Shown piece by piece: positions 36,221-45,755 of a DNA stretch of 64,000 nucleotides. The DNA is from Sphingomonas arvum (GTDB lineage Bacteria; Pseudomonadota; Alphaproteobacteria; Sphingomonadales; Sphingomonadaceae): NCBI RefSeq assembly GCF_026013565.1, contig NZ_JAPDOB010000001.1, positions 1,328,178-1,392,177 on the forward strand. The letters are read 5' to 3'. The notes under the pieces are model-generated. The model was not told where the DNA came from. It saw only the letters and a list, made by a program, of their open reading frames with translations, and ran no database searches. The translations under genes and the position numbers were made by a program. How positions within the stretch are numbered: the stretch's first letter is position 1; each line of letters begins with the position of its first letter.

Positions 36221-36711
36221 TTACCGTCTCCCTGATCGTCCGCGTCGCCCAGTGGCAATGGACCATGCGGCTGAATGGTCGAAATGGCGTGCTTGTAGAC
36301 CAGCTGGACCTGCCGACCGCGCCCAAGCAGCATCGAGAAACGATTGAAGGCCACGACTTCTCCTTGCAGCATTACACCATTGACCAAGAATACCGTCATG
36401 GTCTCACCGGCGCGCGTAGCGGCGGCCAGGAAGCGGTCCTGCAACGTGGTCTTCGTTGTGAGCGCCTGAGCGCCCTGGAAAGCTGCAAGGTCGAGGTCCT
36501 GCGGCGGGTCGGCCGGCAGGATCGTGGACATGGCATGCTTGTAGATCAATTGATTGATCCCATCCCGACGCAACAGCAGCGAGAACGGATCGAACCACGT
36601 GATGATGCCCTGCAGCTTGACGCCCTTAACCAGGAAAATGGTCACAGGAGTCTTTGAGCGACGTAGGCTGTTAAGGAAATGATCCTGGAGACTTAATGGC
36701 TTATCGGCCAA
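36217..36711 (-). CDS. hfq: RNA chaperone Hfq with two tandem Sm-like domains
   Basis: The 164-residue protein contains two Hfq cores. Domain 1 (about 6-70) has [25 protein letters not shown] and YKHAMSTI; domain 2 (about 86-150) has [25 protein letters not shown] and YKHAISTI. A canonical Hfq is a homohexamer of a single ~80-residue core, so this form should make a ring from three polypeptides. Domain 2 differs at the FDxF position (FNRF). Double Hfq is known in some sphingomonads such as Novosphingobium. It lies between ntrX and hflX and mediates sRNA regulation. Confidence 0.95.
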   Translation of the reverse strand: MADKPLSLQDHFLNSLRRSKTPVTIFLVKGVKLQGIITWFDPFSLLLRRDGINQLIYKHAMSTILPADPPQDLDLAAFQGAQALTTKTTLQDRFLAAATRAGETMTVFLVNGVMLQGEVVAFNRFSMLLGRGRQVQLVYKHAISTIQPHGPLPLGDADDQGDGK

Positions 36712-36727
36712 ATCTGTGACACTTTCC

Positions 36728-38113
36728 TCATTCGTCGACAGGAGCTCCCTTGTCCCCGAGACCCAAGGCCTTGAGTTTGCGGTGGAGTGCCGAACGTTCC
36801 ATGCCGATGAACGACGCGGTGCGGGAGATGTTGCCGGAAAAGCGCCTGATTTGAACGCGTAGATATTCTCGTTCGAAACTTTCCCGCGCTTCCCGCAGCG
36901 GCGAACCCATGATCGACAGGGTGGCGCTGTTCAGGCCTGCCGACCCTCCGCCGTCCAGCACCTCCGGCGGCAGCATGTCCACCTCGATGCGCTGGAGCCG
37001 CTCGGTCGGAGCCAAGATCACGGTGCGCTCGATGATGTTGCGCAATTGGCGGACGTTCCCGGGCCAATCGTGGGCCTGGAGGGCAGCCAGCGCCTCTTCG
37101 GACAGCGCCGGTACCGGCACTCGGCGCTCGGCGGCAAACCGGGCCAAGAAATGGCTAGCGATTTCGGCGATGTCCTCTCGTCGCTCCCGCAGCGCTGGGA
37201 TGCGGACCGGAACGACGTTCAGACGATAGTATAGATCCTCACGAAAACGGCCATTGGCGATCTCCTCCTGCAGGTTGCGGGCAGTGGAAGAAAGGACGCG
37301 AACGTCAACCTTGACCGGCCGCGAGCCGCCCACGCGGGTGAAGCTCTGCTCCGTCAGCACCCGCAGGATCTTGCCCTGCGTGGTCAGCGGCATGTCCGCG
37401 ATTTCGTCCAAGAACAGGGTGCCGCCATGCGCCTGCTCCAGCAGACCTGGCCGAGCGAGCCCGTCCACGTCGCTCCCGAACAACTCTTCCTCGACGCGTT
37501 CAGGTTCCATCATGGCAGCCGAAACCACGATGAAAGGCGCGATCGCGCGGGTGCTCCAGCTGTGGATGGTGCGTGCGGCGATTTCCTTGCCAACGCCGGC
37601 CGGCCCGGTGATCATCACTCGGCTGCCCGTCGGGGCGACCCGCTTCAGCGTAGCCCGGACGGTGTTGATCGCGACTGACGAGCCGTTGAGCTGCTCATCG
37701 TGCCCGGCCCGCTCGCGCAGGCTGGCGTTCTCCTTTCTCAACCGGTCGGTTTCAGTGGCCCGGCCGACTAGGTGGAGCAGTCGCTCGGCCTCGAATGGCT
37801 TTTCGATGAAGTCGATCGCGCCTTCGCGGATTGCCGCTACGGCCGTATCTAGATTGCCATGGCCGCTGATCATCAGCACCGGAAGCGACGGATCGCGCCG
37901 CTTGATCTCCTCCAGCAACTGCAGGCCGTCCAACCGCGACCCCTGCAGCCACACGTCGAGCAGCGCCAGGCTGGGCCGGCGCTCCTCGATTGCGTCCAGA
38001 GCGGCCGTGCTGTTGGCCGCGGAACGAACCGCATAGCCCTCGTCTTCCAGGACACCCGCCACGAGCTCGCGGATGTCGGCTTCGTCGTCCACAATCAGCA
38101 CTTCCAGCGCCAT
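36728..38113 (-). CDS. ntrX: Response regulator NtrX (sigma-54 activator-like)
   Basis: The 461-residue protein has a receiver domain with phosphoacceptor Asp53 (LALLDVW), an AAA+ domain with GPAGVGKE Walker A near residue 170 and [12 protein letters not shown]alker B, and a C-terminal Fis-type helix-turn-helix ([20 protein letters not shown]). The GAFTGA loop that contacts sigma-54 is not seen where expected (after ELFGSD), as reported for other alphaproteobacterial NtrX proteins, so it may act without sigma-54. It is 3 nt from ntrY, its kinase. Confidence 0.95.
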   Translation of the reverse strand: MALEVLIVDDEADIRELVAGVLEDEGYAVRSAANSTAALDAIEERRPSLALLDVWLQGSRLDGLQLLEEIKRRDPSLPVLMISGHGNLDTAVAAIREGAIDFIEKPFEAERLLHLVGRATETDRLRKENASLRERAGHDEQLNGSSVAINTVRATLKRVAPTGSRVMITGPAGVGKEIAARTIHSWSTRAIAPFIVVSAAMMEPERVEEELFGSDVDGLARPGLLEQAHGGTLFLDEIADMPLTTQGKILRVLTEQSFTRVGGSRPVKVDVRVLSSTARNLQEEIANGRFREDLYYRLNVVPVRIPALRERREDIAEIASHFLARFAAERRVPVPALSEEALAALQAHDWPGNVRQLRNIIERTVILAPTERLQRIEVDMLPPEVLDGGGSAGLNSATLSIMGSPLREARESFEREYLRVQIRRFSGNISRTASFIGMERSALHRKLKALGLGDKGAPVDE

Positions 38114-38116
38114 AAG

Positions 38117-40432
38117 CTACTTTGGCTCCTCGTCGTCTCGAAGGGGATCGGTCGCCCGTCGTTGGTGCGCGGATGCCGCCACGCCATCCTCGCCGGTCTC
38201 CTCGGTGGTCCGCGCTGCCTCGGCCAGCAAGGCCAGGCGGTGCTTGTCGAATGCGATTCGGACGTGCGTGCCGCCGCCGGCCCTGTCGAGGAAGGCGATC
38301 TCGCCGCCATGCTCCTCAACGATCTTCTTGACGATCGCCAGGCCCAGACCGGTGCCCCGAACCCGGGTCGTCATATATGGTTCGGTCAGGCGTTCGCGTT
38401 CCTCGGGCAGGCCGATCCCAGTGTCCGTAAGGTCGAGCACAAGGCTGTCCTCGCTGTCGCGGATTGCAAGGGCGACCCGGTCGCCTTCCAGGCTATGCTC
38501 GCCCCGATTGCGGCGCGCCTCGATTGCCTCGACCGCGTTCTTGACCACGTTAGTCAGCGCCTGGGACAGCTGCCGCCGGTCGCAGATCATCCGGATGTCA
38601 CCCGCCGGCGGGTTGAGTGCGAAGCTGATTCCCGGGTGCGCCACCTCGTGCAGGAACAGGCTGGTTCGCGCGATGTCATGCACATTCTCGTCGCGAAACA
38701 CCGGCTTCGGCATGCGAGCGAAGTTGCTAAACTCGTCGACCATCCGGCGCAGGTCGCCGACCTGCCGAACAATTGTTTCGGTCAGGCGGCCGAAGGTCTC
38801 CGGGTCAGTCTGCACTTCCTTGCCATAGCGGCGCTGCAGGCGCTCGGCCGCGAGCTGGATGGGCGTAAGCGGATTCTTTATCTCGTGCGCGATGCGCCGG
38901 GCGATGTCGGACCAGGCGGCCCGGCGCTGATCGGCTAGCTGGTCAGTGATGTCGTCGAATGTGAGCACGTAACCGTCCGAGTAACGGACCCGGTTGACGG
39001 CGAGGGTACGCTGGCCGTGTTCGGATCGAACCAGGACGTCGGCGTTGCGCTGGTCGCCGCACAGGAACTCTTCAAGCTCGGCCGACAGCGCGCCAAGCGT
39101 CCGGCCCTCGGCGGTCTGCTCCCCATGCTGAAGCAGCGTGCTGGCCGAGCGGTTGATCAGCAGGATTCGGCGGTCCGTGTCGAGGGCGATGACGCCGGCC
39201 GTGACGCTGCCCAGCACGGCCTCGATGAAGGCGCGGCGGGTGTCCAGCTGGGTATTCACGGCCTTGAGCGCGCCGGTCTGTTCCTCCAGCCGGCCGGTCA
39301 TTCGGTTGAAGGCCGCAGCTAGCACGCCGATTTCGTCGTCGGACTTCTGGATCGGCACGCGCGCCGTAAAGTCCCCCTCCTCCACCCGCCCGGCCGCATC
39401 GACTAGCGCGCCCATCGGTCGGACCAAGCGGTCGGCCAGCTTCAGCGCGCCGAGAATGCTCAGCCCAACAATGACGAGGGAGCCAAGCAGCAGCGCGGCG
39501 TTGAACCGCAGTTGATTGATCCGGCTGCGGGCGAGCAGTTCCTGATAATCGCTAAGTACGTCGTCGGCACGGCCCATCTGCTCGCGAAATTCCGGATCGA
39601 AGACGCGAGCGGCGTACAGGTAGGTGTCAGGTCCATAGTTCAGTCGGGTGAGCACGCCGACCCGATCGGGACTGCTCACCTCCACCCAAGGCTTGCCCTT
39701 GAGCTCGGCCAGCTTGGCTGCCGTCACGACGCGCTCGAGCGGACGGTCGTATGGGTTCACCAGGACAAGCGTGCGGATCACTCCGTCCGAGCCGGCGGTG
39801 AAGATGGTCGCTTCACTCAGTTCCCGCGGGAGGACCTGATAGCGCGCGAACGCGTCTCCGAAGCGCGCGTCGGTGATCGAAAGTACCGGCAGGTATTTCG
39901 CGACCAGGTCCTCAGCCATCGTGGTCGTCTCGCCCGCGACAGTTTGCACCTCCCGCTGGTAGGTGCCTCGGGCAAGTTGAACGCTGTTCTCCAGCATGCC
40001 CCGGGCCTTGTCGGAAAACCAGAATTCGAGCCCGGCCTGGAACAACAAGGAGGCGAAGATCGCCACAAGGACGGTCGGCACCGCGGCGATAACGGAGAAG
40101 ATCGCCACCAGCCGCGTATGAAGCATGCCGGTACCGAGTCCGCCCTGCTCCGCCCGTCGAAGCGCCAGCCGGCGGCTGAACAGCACCATCAGGACAATGG
40201 CGGGGATAAGATTGGCCACCAGCAGGAGTGCGATCACCGGGGGCTTGAGGGTCGAGCCCGGGTCACCGCCGCGCAGAACGGTGAAGCTTATCGCCAGCAT
40301 GGCCACCAGCACAAAGGCGGCAACCAGCTCCGACACTCGGTAGAAGCGCCCGTTCTCCCGCTCCTTGGCAAGCCAGCGGCGGAGGCTGGGCGGCTGCTGC
40401 TCGATGCTGCTACCGGTCGTTCGGGCGTCCAT
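38117..40432 (-). CDS. ntrY: Sensor histidine kinase NtrY
   Basis: The 771-residue membrane kinase has four N-terminal helices flanking a periplasmic region of about 150 residues, then HAMP (LADRLVRPMGALVDAA), PAS, HisKA with the phosphorylated His in RRIAHEIKNPLTP, and HATPase_c with N box TNVVKNAVEAIE and GTGLGLAI. It should phosphorylate NtrX in response to nitrogen, redox or envelope signals. ATG at 40432 fits the family; a longer start at 40465 is possible. dusB lies upstream; ntrB and ntrC are absent. Confidence 0.95.
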   Translation of the reverse strand: MDARTTGSSIEQQPPSLRRWLAKERENGRFYRVSELVAAFVLVAMLAISFTVLRGGDPGSTLKPPVIALLLVANLIPAIVLMVLFSRRLALRRAEQGGLGTGMLHTRLVAIFSVIAAVPTVLVAIFASLLFQAGLEFWFSDKARGMLENSVQLARGTYQREVQTVAGETTTMAEDLVAKYLPVLSITDARFGDAFARYQVLPRELSEATIFTAGSDGVIRTLVLVNPYDRPLERVVTAAKLAELKGKPWVEVSSPDRVGVLTRLNYGPDTYLYAARVFDPEFREQMGRADDVLSDYQELLARSRINQLRFNAALLLGSLVIVGLSILGALKLADRLVRPMGALVDAAGRVEEGDFTARVPIQKSDDEIGVLAAAFNRMTGRLEEQTGALKAVNTQLDTRRAFIEAVLGSVTAGVIALDTDRRILLINRSASTLLQHGEQTAEGRTLGALSAELEEFLCGDQRNADVLVRSEHGQRTLAVNRVRYSDGYVLTFDDITDQLADQRRAAWSDIARRIAHEIKNPLTPIQLAAERLQRRYGKEVQTDPETFGRLTETIVRQVGDLRRMVDEFSNFARMPKPVFRDENVHDIARTSLFLHEVAHPGISFALNPPAGDIRMICDRRQLSQALTNVVKNAVEAIEARRNRGEHSLEGDRVALAIRDSEDSLVLDLTDTGIGLPEERERLTEPYMTTRVRGTGLGLAIVKKIVEEHGGEIAFLDRAGGGTHVRIAFDKHRLALLAEAARTTEETGEDGVAASAHQRRATDPLRDDEEPK

Positions 40433-40499
40433 CAATAACCGCTCTAGCACGGCCCCGTTGCACAAAGAACACAGTTGTTGTGGGCGACGTTAACTTTTT

Positions 40500-41495
40500 T
40501 CAGGCTGCCTGGCGAGCGCACCAAGGCGCGTAGAAGTCGCGCAGCATGGCGGTGACCACCACCGGATCGTCTTGCGTGTTCACCTTGTTTCGGAACTCGG
40601 CCGAGCCCGGCAGCCCCTTGGTGTACCAGCCGATATGCTTGCGGGCGAGGTTCAGGCCAGTCTGCTTCCCGTAGAGCGACTGCATCGCCTCATACTGCTC
40701 CAGCATGACGGCCAGCTGCTCGTCCAAGCCCGGCTCCGGGCGATCTCCGCCGGCAAGGTCCGCCATCACCTGGCCGAGCAGCCACGGTCGACCATAGGCA
40801 CCGCGACCGATCATGACCCCGTCGGCACCGGATTGCTGAAGCGCCTCCCGCGCGTCCTCGCGGCTGCAGATGTCGCCGTTGACGATCACCGGCAGGCTGA
40901 CCGCGTCCTTGACGCGGCGGACGAAGGCCCAGTCGGCCCTGCCCTTGTACATCTGGTTGCGGGTGCGGCCGTGCACGGTGATCATCTGCGCGCCGAGGTC
41001 CTGCGCGATACGCGCGAGCTCCGGCGCGTTCAGGCTGTCGAGGTCCCATCCCATCCGCATCTTCACGGTGACTGGGATCTTCACGGCCTTAACCGTGGCC
41101 TCAATCAGGCTCGCGGCGAGCGGCAGGTCGCGCATGAGGGCCGAGCCGGCATCGCCGTTGACGACCTTTCGCACGGGACAGCCCATGTTGATGTCGATGA
41201 TGGCCGCGCCGCGCTGCTCGTTAAGCCGGGCGGCCTCCGCCATCTCGTAGGGTGAGCAGCCGGCGAGTTGCAGGCTGACCGGCTCTTCCGACGGGTCCCA
41301 CAGCGCCTTCTGGAGGCTCTGGCGAGTTTCGCGGATGGCTGCCTGGCTGGCGATCATCTCGCTGACAGTCAGCCCAGCGCCATAGCGTTTGACGATCTTC
41401 CGGAACGGCAGGTCGGTGACGCCGGTCATCGGCGCCAGGATAACGGGCGCGTCAATCCGGACCGGGCCGATCGCGATGGGTCTGAAGCTGGCCAT
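40500..41495 (-). CDS. dusB: tRNA-dihydrouridine synthase DusB (NifR3)
   Basis: The 331-residue FMN enzyme reduces uridines in the tRNA D-loop. It shows [13 protein letters not shown] near residue 20, the catalytic Cys in NMGCPVRKV near residue 105 and [14 protein letters not shown]. In alphaproteobacteria it normally heads nifR3-ntrBC-ntrYX; here it is followed directly by ntrY after 67 nt, within which the minus strand could hold a promoter. ATG at 41495; it is divergent from ispDF with 50 nt between. Confidence 0.96.
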   Translation of the reverse strand: MASFRPIAIGPVRIDAPVILAPMTGVTDLPFRKIVKRYGAGLTVSEMIASQAAIRETRQSLQKALWDPSEEPVSLQLAGCSPYEMAEAARLNEQRGAAIIDINMGCPVRKVVNGDAGSALMRDLPLAASLIEATVKAVKIPVTVKMRMGWDLDSLNAPELARIAQDLGAQMITVHGRTRNQMYKGRADWAFVRRVKDAVSLPVIVNGDICSREDAREALQQSGADGVMIGRGAYGRPWLLGQVMADLAGGDRPEPGLDEQLAVMLEQYEAMQSLYGKQTGLNLARKHIGWYTKGLPGSAEFRNKVNTQDDPVVVTAMLRDFYAPWCARQAA

Positions 41496-41545
41496 GGGAG
41501 GGCGCGCCTTTACAGGAGCGGCCCGAAACGGGCAAGGCGCGCCCC

Positions 41546-42685
41546 GTGAGCCAGGTCACCGCCTTGATCGTCGCCGCGGGCAGCGGCAGCCGCATGGGTG
41601 GCGACTTGCCCAAGCAATACCGACTCCTCGCTGGCAAGCCGGTCCTGCGGCGGGCGGTAGAAGCGTTGATCGAGCATCCGCGGATCGATGCCGTTCGCGT
41701 GGTCATCGGCATTGGGCAGCATTCACTGGCGGCCGACGCGCTGGACGGACTCAAGGTCGGCGAGTTGATCGTCGGCGGGGCTGAGCGTGCGGACAGCGTA
41801 CGCGCGGGGCTGGAGGCGATCGGGGCAGATATCGTCCTGATCCACGATGCCGCCCGCCCCTTCTGCCCGCCCGAGGTGATCGACCGATTGCTGGACGCTG
41901 TTGGCACCGCCGACGGAGCGGTGCCCGTGCTACCGGTCGCGGACACCCTGGCCAAGGGTGACCAAGAGTTGCGCGGCACGGTCAGCCGGACGCAAATGCT
42001 ACGCGTGCAGACCCCGCAGGCGTACCATGCCGAGGATCTCCTCTACGCCATGGATGAGGCAGGCAAGTCGGCGGACACCGACGAGTCCACGGTTCTGCAG
42101 AACGCCGGTCTGCGCGTGGCGACAGTCACCGGAGATGAGATGCTGCACAAGCTGACAAGCGCAAGGGACTGGGAACGTGCGGAAATGATGCTCGGCGGGC
42201 AGATGGTTAGCCGTGTGGGAATGGGCTTCGATGTGCATGCCTTCAACGGGCCTGGACCGGTCGTAATGGGCGGGATCGAGATGGAGCACGAGCATGGCCT
42301 AGCCGGCCATAGCGATGCGGACGTCGTGCTTCACGCCATCACCGACGCGCTGCTGGGTGCCGCAGCGCTGGGCGACATCGGACAGCATTTCCCGCCCTCG
42401 GAGCCGCAGTGGAAGGGCGCATCGTCCGATCGCTTCCTGGTGCACGCCGCCGACCTAATCCGCGCGCGAGGCGGGGTCATCGACCATGTGGACTGCACGG
42501 TGATCTGCGAGGCACCAAAGGTTGGTCCGCATCGAGCGACGATGCGGGCACGGGTAGCGGACATCCTGGACATCGCGCAGGACCGGGTCAGCATCAAGGC
42601 GACCACTACCGAGCAGCTGGGGTTTACGGGCAGGCGCGAAGGCATCGCGGCGCAGGCGGTAGCCAGCATCCGCCTGCCCGCCTGA
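41546..42685 (+). CDS. ispDF: Bifunctional MEP cytidylyltransferase / MECDP synthase IspDF
   Basis: The 379-residue fusion carries IspD (about 1-220; [35 protein letters not shown]) and IspF (about 223-379; [11 protein letters not shown] with metal ligands, [19 protein letters not shown]). It catalyses steps 3 and 5 of the MEP isoprenoid pathway. Fusion is common in alphaproteobacteria. GTG at 41546. Step 4 (IspE) is not in this window; dxr is at 12.9 kb. The product feeds undecaprenyl and quinone synthesis. Confidence 0.97.
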   Translation: MSQVTALIVAAGSGSRMGGDLPKQYRLLAGKPVLRRAVEALIEHPRIDAVRVVIGIGQHSLAADALDGLKVGELIVGGAERADSVRAGLEAIGADIVLIHDAARPFCPPEVIDRLLDAVGTADGAVPVLPVADTLAKGDQELRGTVSRTQMLRVQTPQAYHAEDLLYAMDEAGKSADTDESTVLQNAGLRVATVTGDEMLHKLTSARDWERAEMMLGGQMVSRVGMGFDVHAFNGPGPVVMGGIEMEHEHGLAGHSDADVVLHAITDALLGAAALGDIGQHFPPSEPQWKGASSDRFLVHAADLIRARGGVIDHVDCTVICEAPKVGPHRATMRARVADILDIAQDRVSIKATTTEQLGFTGRREGIAAQAVASIRLPA

Positions 42686-42747
42686 CGTACCGTCGTGCAA
42701 CGAAGCAGGTGGAAGCGGGTTTGCTGACACCGGAAGGGGTGAGACCG

Positions 42748-43251
42748 ATGGATTACCTGCTGCCGCCTGAGCTGGTCGATAAGGCGCGTGAGATCATCGA
42801 AGCGAATCGGGCGGCGGGACGGACCATCGCACTGGCCGAAAGCTGCACGGGCGGCCTAGTCAGCGCCGCGCTGACGGAAATAGCAGGTTCGTCCGACGTG
42901 TTCCTGGCCGGCTACGTCACCTATTCCAACGAAGCGAAAATGAGTGCCTTGCACGTCAACGAGGACGTGGTCGGCACGTTCGGGGCGGTCAGCGTGGCCA
43001 CGGCCTGGGCCATGGCACGCGGCGCGCTGACGACCTCAGGTGCAGACGTGGCGGTAGCGATCACCGGCATCGCTGGCCCCGGCGGTGGCTCGGCCAGCAA
43101 GCCGGTCGGCACCGTGGTGTTCGCCCGCGCCGAGCGCGAGGAGGACCCCGACAAGGTGGTGGCGGACAGCCGGCTGTTCGACGCAGCGGGCGGCCGTGCC
43201 GCCATCCGGCTTCAGGCGGCGCTTTGCGCGCTCGAGCTGCTGGAGCCGTAG
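42748..43251 (+). CDS. CinA-family nicotinamide-nucleotide amidase (PncC)
   Basis: The 167-residue protein is the stand-alone CinA C-terminal domain: ALAESCTGGLVSAALTEIAGSSD near residue 30, YSNEAKM and ITGIAGPGGGSASKPVGTV near residue 95. Relatives deamidate nicotinamide mononucleotide in NAD recycling. ATG at 42748 follows GGAAGGGGTGAG. The N-terminal MoCF/COG1058 domain of full CinA is absent. The last 40 nt overlap the convergent RatA-like gene. Confidence 0.92.
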   Translation: MDYLLPPELVDKAREIIEANRAAGRTIALAESCTGGLVSAALTEIAGSSDVFLAGYVTYSNEAKMSALHVNEDVVGTFGAVSVATAWAMARGALTTSGADVAVAITGIAGPGGGSASKPVGTVVFARAEREEDPDKVVADSRLFDAAGGRAAIRLQAALCALELLEP

Positions 43252-43670
43252 AGGGCGGCTGCGCGCTGTTCGAAGGCGCCGGTCATCTTGCGCAGCGCGC
43301 GATCGAATACCTTGCCGGCGACCGCCTCGAAGATGCGGGAGCGGAAGGCGAAATCGACGGAGAAGTGGACGTCGGTCCCCTCGCCTGACGGTTCGAAGCG
43401 CCACTCGTTGTGAAGGTATTTGAGCGGGCCTTCGAGATAATCGACCTCGATCCGCTCCGGCCGGAACTTGCGGACGCGGCTGGTGAAGCGTTCCTTGAAG
43501 GCGCCAAAGCCGACGATCAGGTCGGCGATCGTCTCCGCCTCTGACGACGCGCGAATACGCACGGCGGTAACCCAGGGCAGGAACTCGTCGTAGCGCTTCA
43601 CGTCGGCGACCAGCTCGAACAGCTGCTCGGGCGTATAGGGCAGATACTTGGTCTCGCTATGGCGAGGCAT
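43212..43670 (-). CDS. RatA / Coq10-family START-like protein
   Basis: The 152-residue polyketide_cyc/START-like protein begins RHSETKYLPYTPEQLFELVADVKRYDEFLPWV and has the Coq10/RatA pattern VGFGAFKERFTSRV and EGPLKYLHNEWRF. Bacterial members either bind ubiquinone (Coq10-like) or are annotated as toxin RatA; no antitoxin (RatB) is next to it, so the quinone-binding role is more likely. It is 7 nt downstream of lipA on the same strand. Confidence 0.9.
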   Translation of the reverse strand: MPRHSETKYLPYTPEQLFELVADVKRYDEFLPWVTAVRIRASSEAETIADLIVGFGAFKERFTSRVRKFRPERIEVDYLEGPLKYLHNEWRFEPSGEGTDVHFSVDFAFRSRIFEAVAGKVFDRALRKMTGAFEQRAAALYGSSSSSAQSAA

Positions 43671-43676
43671 GGGTCG

Positions 43677-44603
43677 TCAGCGTGCCTTGCGGGCCAGCTG
43701 CCCCGCGCGAGCGGCTTGCATTTTCTGGAAGTCGTCTCCCGCGTGATAGCTCGACCGGGTCAGGGGTGACGCGGCGACCAGCAGGAAGCCCTTGGCCCGC
43801 GCGATCGCGGCATAGGCCTTGAACGCGTCGGGGGTCACGAACTCCTCGACGGTGGCGTGGCGCGGTGTCGGCTGGAGGTACTGACCCATGGTCAGGAAAT
43901 CGATGCCGGCCGAGCGCATGTCGTCCATAACCTGGTGCACTTCGAGGCGCTGCTCGCCAAGGCCAACCATCACGCCCGACTTGGTGAAGATGGCCGGGCT
44001 GAGCCGCTTCACCTGCTCCAGCAGGCGGAGCGAGGCATAGTAACGCGCGCCGGGCCGGATAGTCGGGTAGAGCCTCGGCACTGTTTCGAGATTATGATTG
44101 TAGACGTCGGGCCCGGCATCGACGATGCGGGCGACGGCCTCCTCCGACTTATTGCGGAAGTCGGGGGTAAGGATCTCGATGGTGGTGTTCGGGGTCTCGC
44201 GGCGGAGCGCCTCGATTACCTTGACGAACTGCGACGCGCCGCCGTCCGGCAGGTCGTCGCGGTCGACGCTGGTGACGACGATATGCTCAAGGCCTAATTC
44301 GGCCGCGGCCACGGCGACATGCTGTGGCTCGAGCGGGTCGACGACGCGCGGCATGCCGGTCTTGACGTTGCAGAAGGCGCAAGCCCGGGTGCAGGTGTCG
44401 CCCAGGATCATCACGGTGGCGTGCTTCTTGGTCCAGCACTCACCGATGTTCGGGCAGGCCGCTTCCTCGCAAACGGTCGCGAGGCCGAGGTCGCGCATCA
44501 GCTTGCGGGTCTGGGAGAAGTTCTCGCCCACCGGCGCCTTGACCCGGATCCAGTCGGGCTTGCGCTGCTTCGGTGGCGTCGGGAGGGCGGCGGGAGCGTT
44601 CAT
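43677..44603 (-). CDS. lipA: Lipoyl synthase
   Basis: The 308-residue radical SAM enzyme inserts two sulfurs into octanoyl-protein to make lipoate for 2-oxoacid dehydrogenases. Both clusters are visible: the auxiliary [12 protein letters not shown] and the radical [11 protein letters not shown] near residues 64-75; the C-terminal SSYHAGD motif is also present. ATG at 44603 gives normal length; an upstream GTG would add 14 residues. lipA is followed by the Coq10/RatA gene, a common alphaproteobacterial pair. Confidence 0.97.
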   Translation of the reverse strand: MNAPAALPTPPKQRKPDWIRVKAPVGENFSQTRKLMRDLGLATVCEEAACPNIGECWTKKHATVMILGDTCTRACAFCNVKTGMPRVVDPLEPQHVAVAAAELGLEHIVVTSVDRDDLPDGGASQFVKVIEALRRETPNTTIEILTPDFRNKSEEAVARIVDAGPDVYNHNLETVPRLYPTIRPGARYYASLRLLEQVKRLSPAIFTKSGVMVGLGEQRLEVHQVMDDMRSAGIDFLTMGQYLQPTPRHATVEEFVTPDAFKAYAAIARAKGFLLVAASPLTRSSYHAGDDFQKMQAARAGQLARKAR

Positions 44604-44663
44604 CGCCGCCAGATAGCGAGTGGGGGCAGCGGGTGCCACCCCCACGCGCCGATAAGCGTCAGC

Positions 44664-45002
44664 TTAGCAATTGTTGTTGGGCAGGTAGACCGGCTGGCCA
44701 TACTGGTCGACGTAGTAGCACTGGCCCTGCGTCGAACGATAGGTCTGACGGCCGTTCACCACCGCCCCGAGCACTGCACCGGCCAAGCCGCCGGCGATGG
44801 CGCCGGTGCCGACCTTGACCCCGGGCACCACCGCGCCGACCGCGGCTCCCGTGGCGGCACCAATGGCGGCGCCGGTCAGGGCATCCTGACCTTGGGTGCG
44901 GTTACCATTGTAGTAAGGATCGCCGTAAGCATAGCGGTCCGTAGCGCAGCCGGACAGGGTCACCCCGGTAGCCACGGCCGCAGTCATTAGAAGCTTGTTC
45001 AT
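44664..45002 (-). CDS. Glycine-zipper outer membrane lipoprotein
   Basis: The 112-residue protein has a lipoprotein signal with lipobox LSGC (Cys19), a Tyr-rich segment, and a glycine zipper (about 42-82: ALTGAAIGAATGAAVGAVVPG and AIAGGLAGAVLGAVV). It resembles 17-kDa surface antigen/YmgG-like proteins, which span or stabilise the outer membrane; the precise function is unknown. ATG at 45002 follows GAGGAGTGAGCG. A cysteine pair (QCYY, NNNC) lies at the C-terminus. Confidence 0.87.
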   Translation of the reverse strand: MNKLLMTAAVATGVTLSGCATDRYAYGDPYYNGNRTQGQDALTGAAIGAATGAAVGAVVPGVKVGTGAIAGGLAGAVLGAVVNGRQTYRSTQGQCYYVDQYGQPVYLPNNNC

Positions 45003-45113
45003 CGCTCACTCCTCGATGTGCTCCCCGTGCGCCTAAAAAGGCATGGCCCTACCCTTCTGTTCCGTCCTGCGGCTCGATTGCCTTGGCGCTTCTGACGTTA
45101 TAGCGACGCCGGC

Positions 45114-45755
45114 ATGTCCGAGTTCAAAGCCTTGCTGTGGGGCTACCACCGCTTCCGCGCGGGTCGCTACGAAACCGAGCGGCGCCGCTGGGAAACGCTT
45201 GCCGAGGGGCAGTCGCCGGCGGTGATGATCATCGGCTGCTCCGACAGCCGGGTCGATCCGGCCACCATCTTCGACACCGAGCCAGGCCAGGTGTTCATCT
45301 TGCGAAACGTCGCCAATCTGGTGCCGCCCTTCGAGCAGGGCAGCGGCCTTCATGGCGTCAGCGCCGCGCTGGAGTTCGGAGTCACTGCGCTCAACGTGCA
45401 GCACATCGTGGTCATGGGCCACGGCGCCTGCGGCGGCATCACCGCGGCGCTCGGCGGCCACGGCGACCCGAACCGGACCTTCATCGACAAATGGATCGGG
45501 CTGCTCGACCCGGCTGTCGAACGCGTGCGGGCCAGATCTCCCGAAGATCCGCAGCGGGCATTGGAGCTGGAAGGGGTGAAGACGAGCCTCGCCAACCTGC
45601 GCACCTTTCCGTTTGTCGCCGAACGCGAGGCTGCCGGCGAGTTGCAGCTGCATGGTTGTCATTTCGCAATCGCCGAGGGTCGGTTGTGGGAGCTGGATGA
45701 GGGCACCGGCGAGTTCCACGTGGTTGAGGACCCCGGCACCTCTGCGACCGCATGA
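45114..45755 (+). CDS. Beta-class carbonic anhydrase
   Basis: The 213-residue zinc enzyme interconverts CO2 and bicarbonate. Zinc ligands Cys42, His103 and Cys106 (CSDSR at 42-46; HGACGG) and the catalytic Asp44/Arg46 pair are present, as is the ILRNVANLVPP segment typical of the plant-like beta clade. ATG at 45114; no strong ribosome binding site is seen. Its stop overlaps the next gene by 4 nt, suggesting co-expression with the NYN protein. Confidence 0.95.
   Translation: MSEFKALLWGYHRFRAGRYETERRRWETLAEGQSPAVMIIGCSDSRVDPATIFDTEPGQVFILRNVANLVPPFEQGSGLHGVSAALEFGVTALNVQHIVVMGHGACGGITAALGGHGDPNRTFIDKWIGLLDPAVERVRARSPEDPQRALELEGVKTSLANLRTFPFVAEREAAGELQLHGCHFAIAEGRLWELDEGTGEFHVVEDPGTSATA

Noticed and set aside
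43212-43670. A RatA toxin-antitoxin system
   Set aside because: No RatB partner is adjacent; the gene is paired with lipA, which fits a Coq10-type quinone-binding protein better.
45036-45063. GGAAC on the minus strand upstream of the glycine-zipper lipoprotein as an EcfG promoter
   Set aside because: No (C)GTT at 16-17 nt; only CCTTT-like sequence is present.
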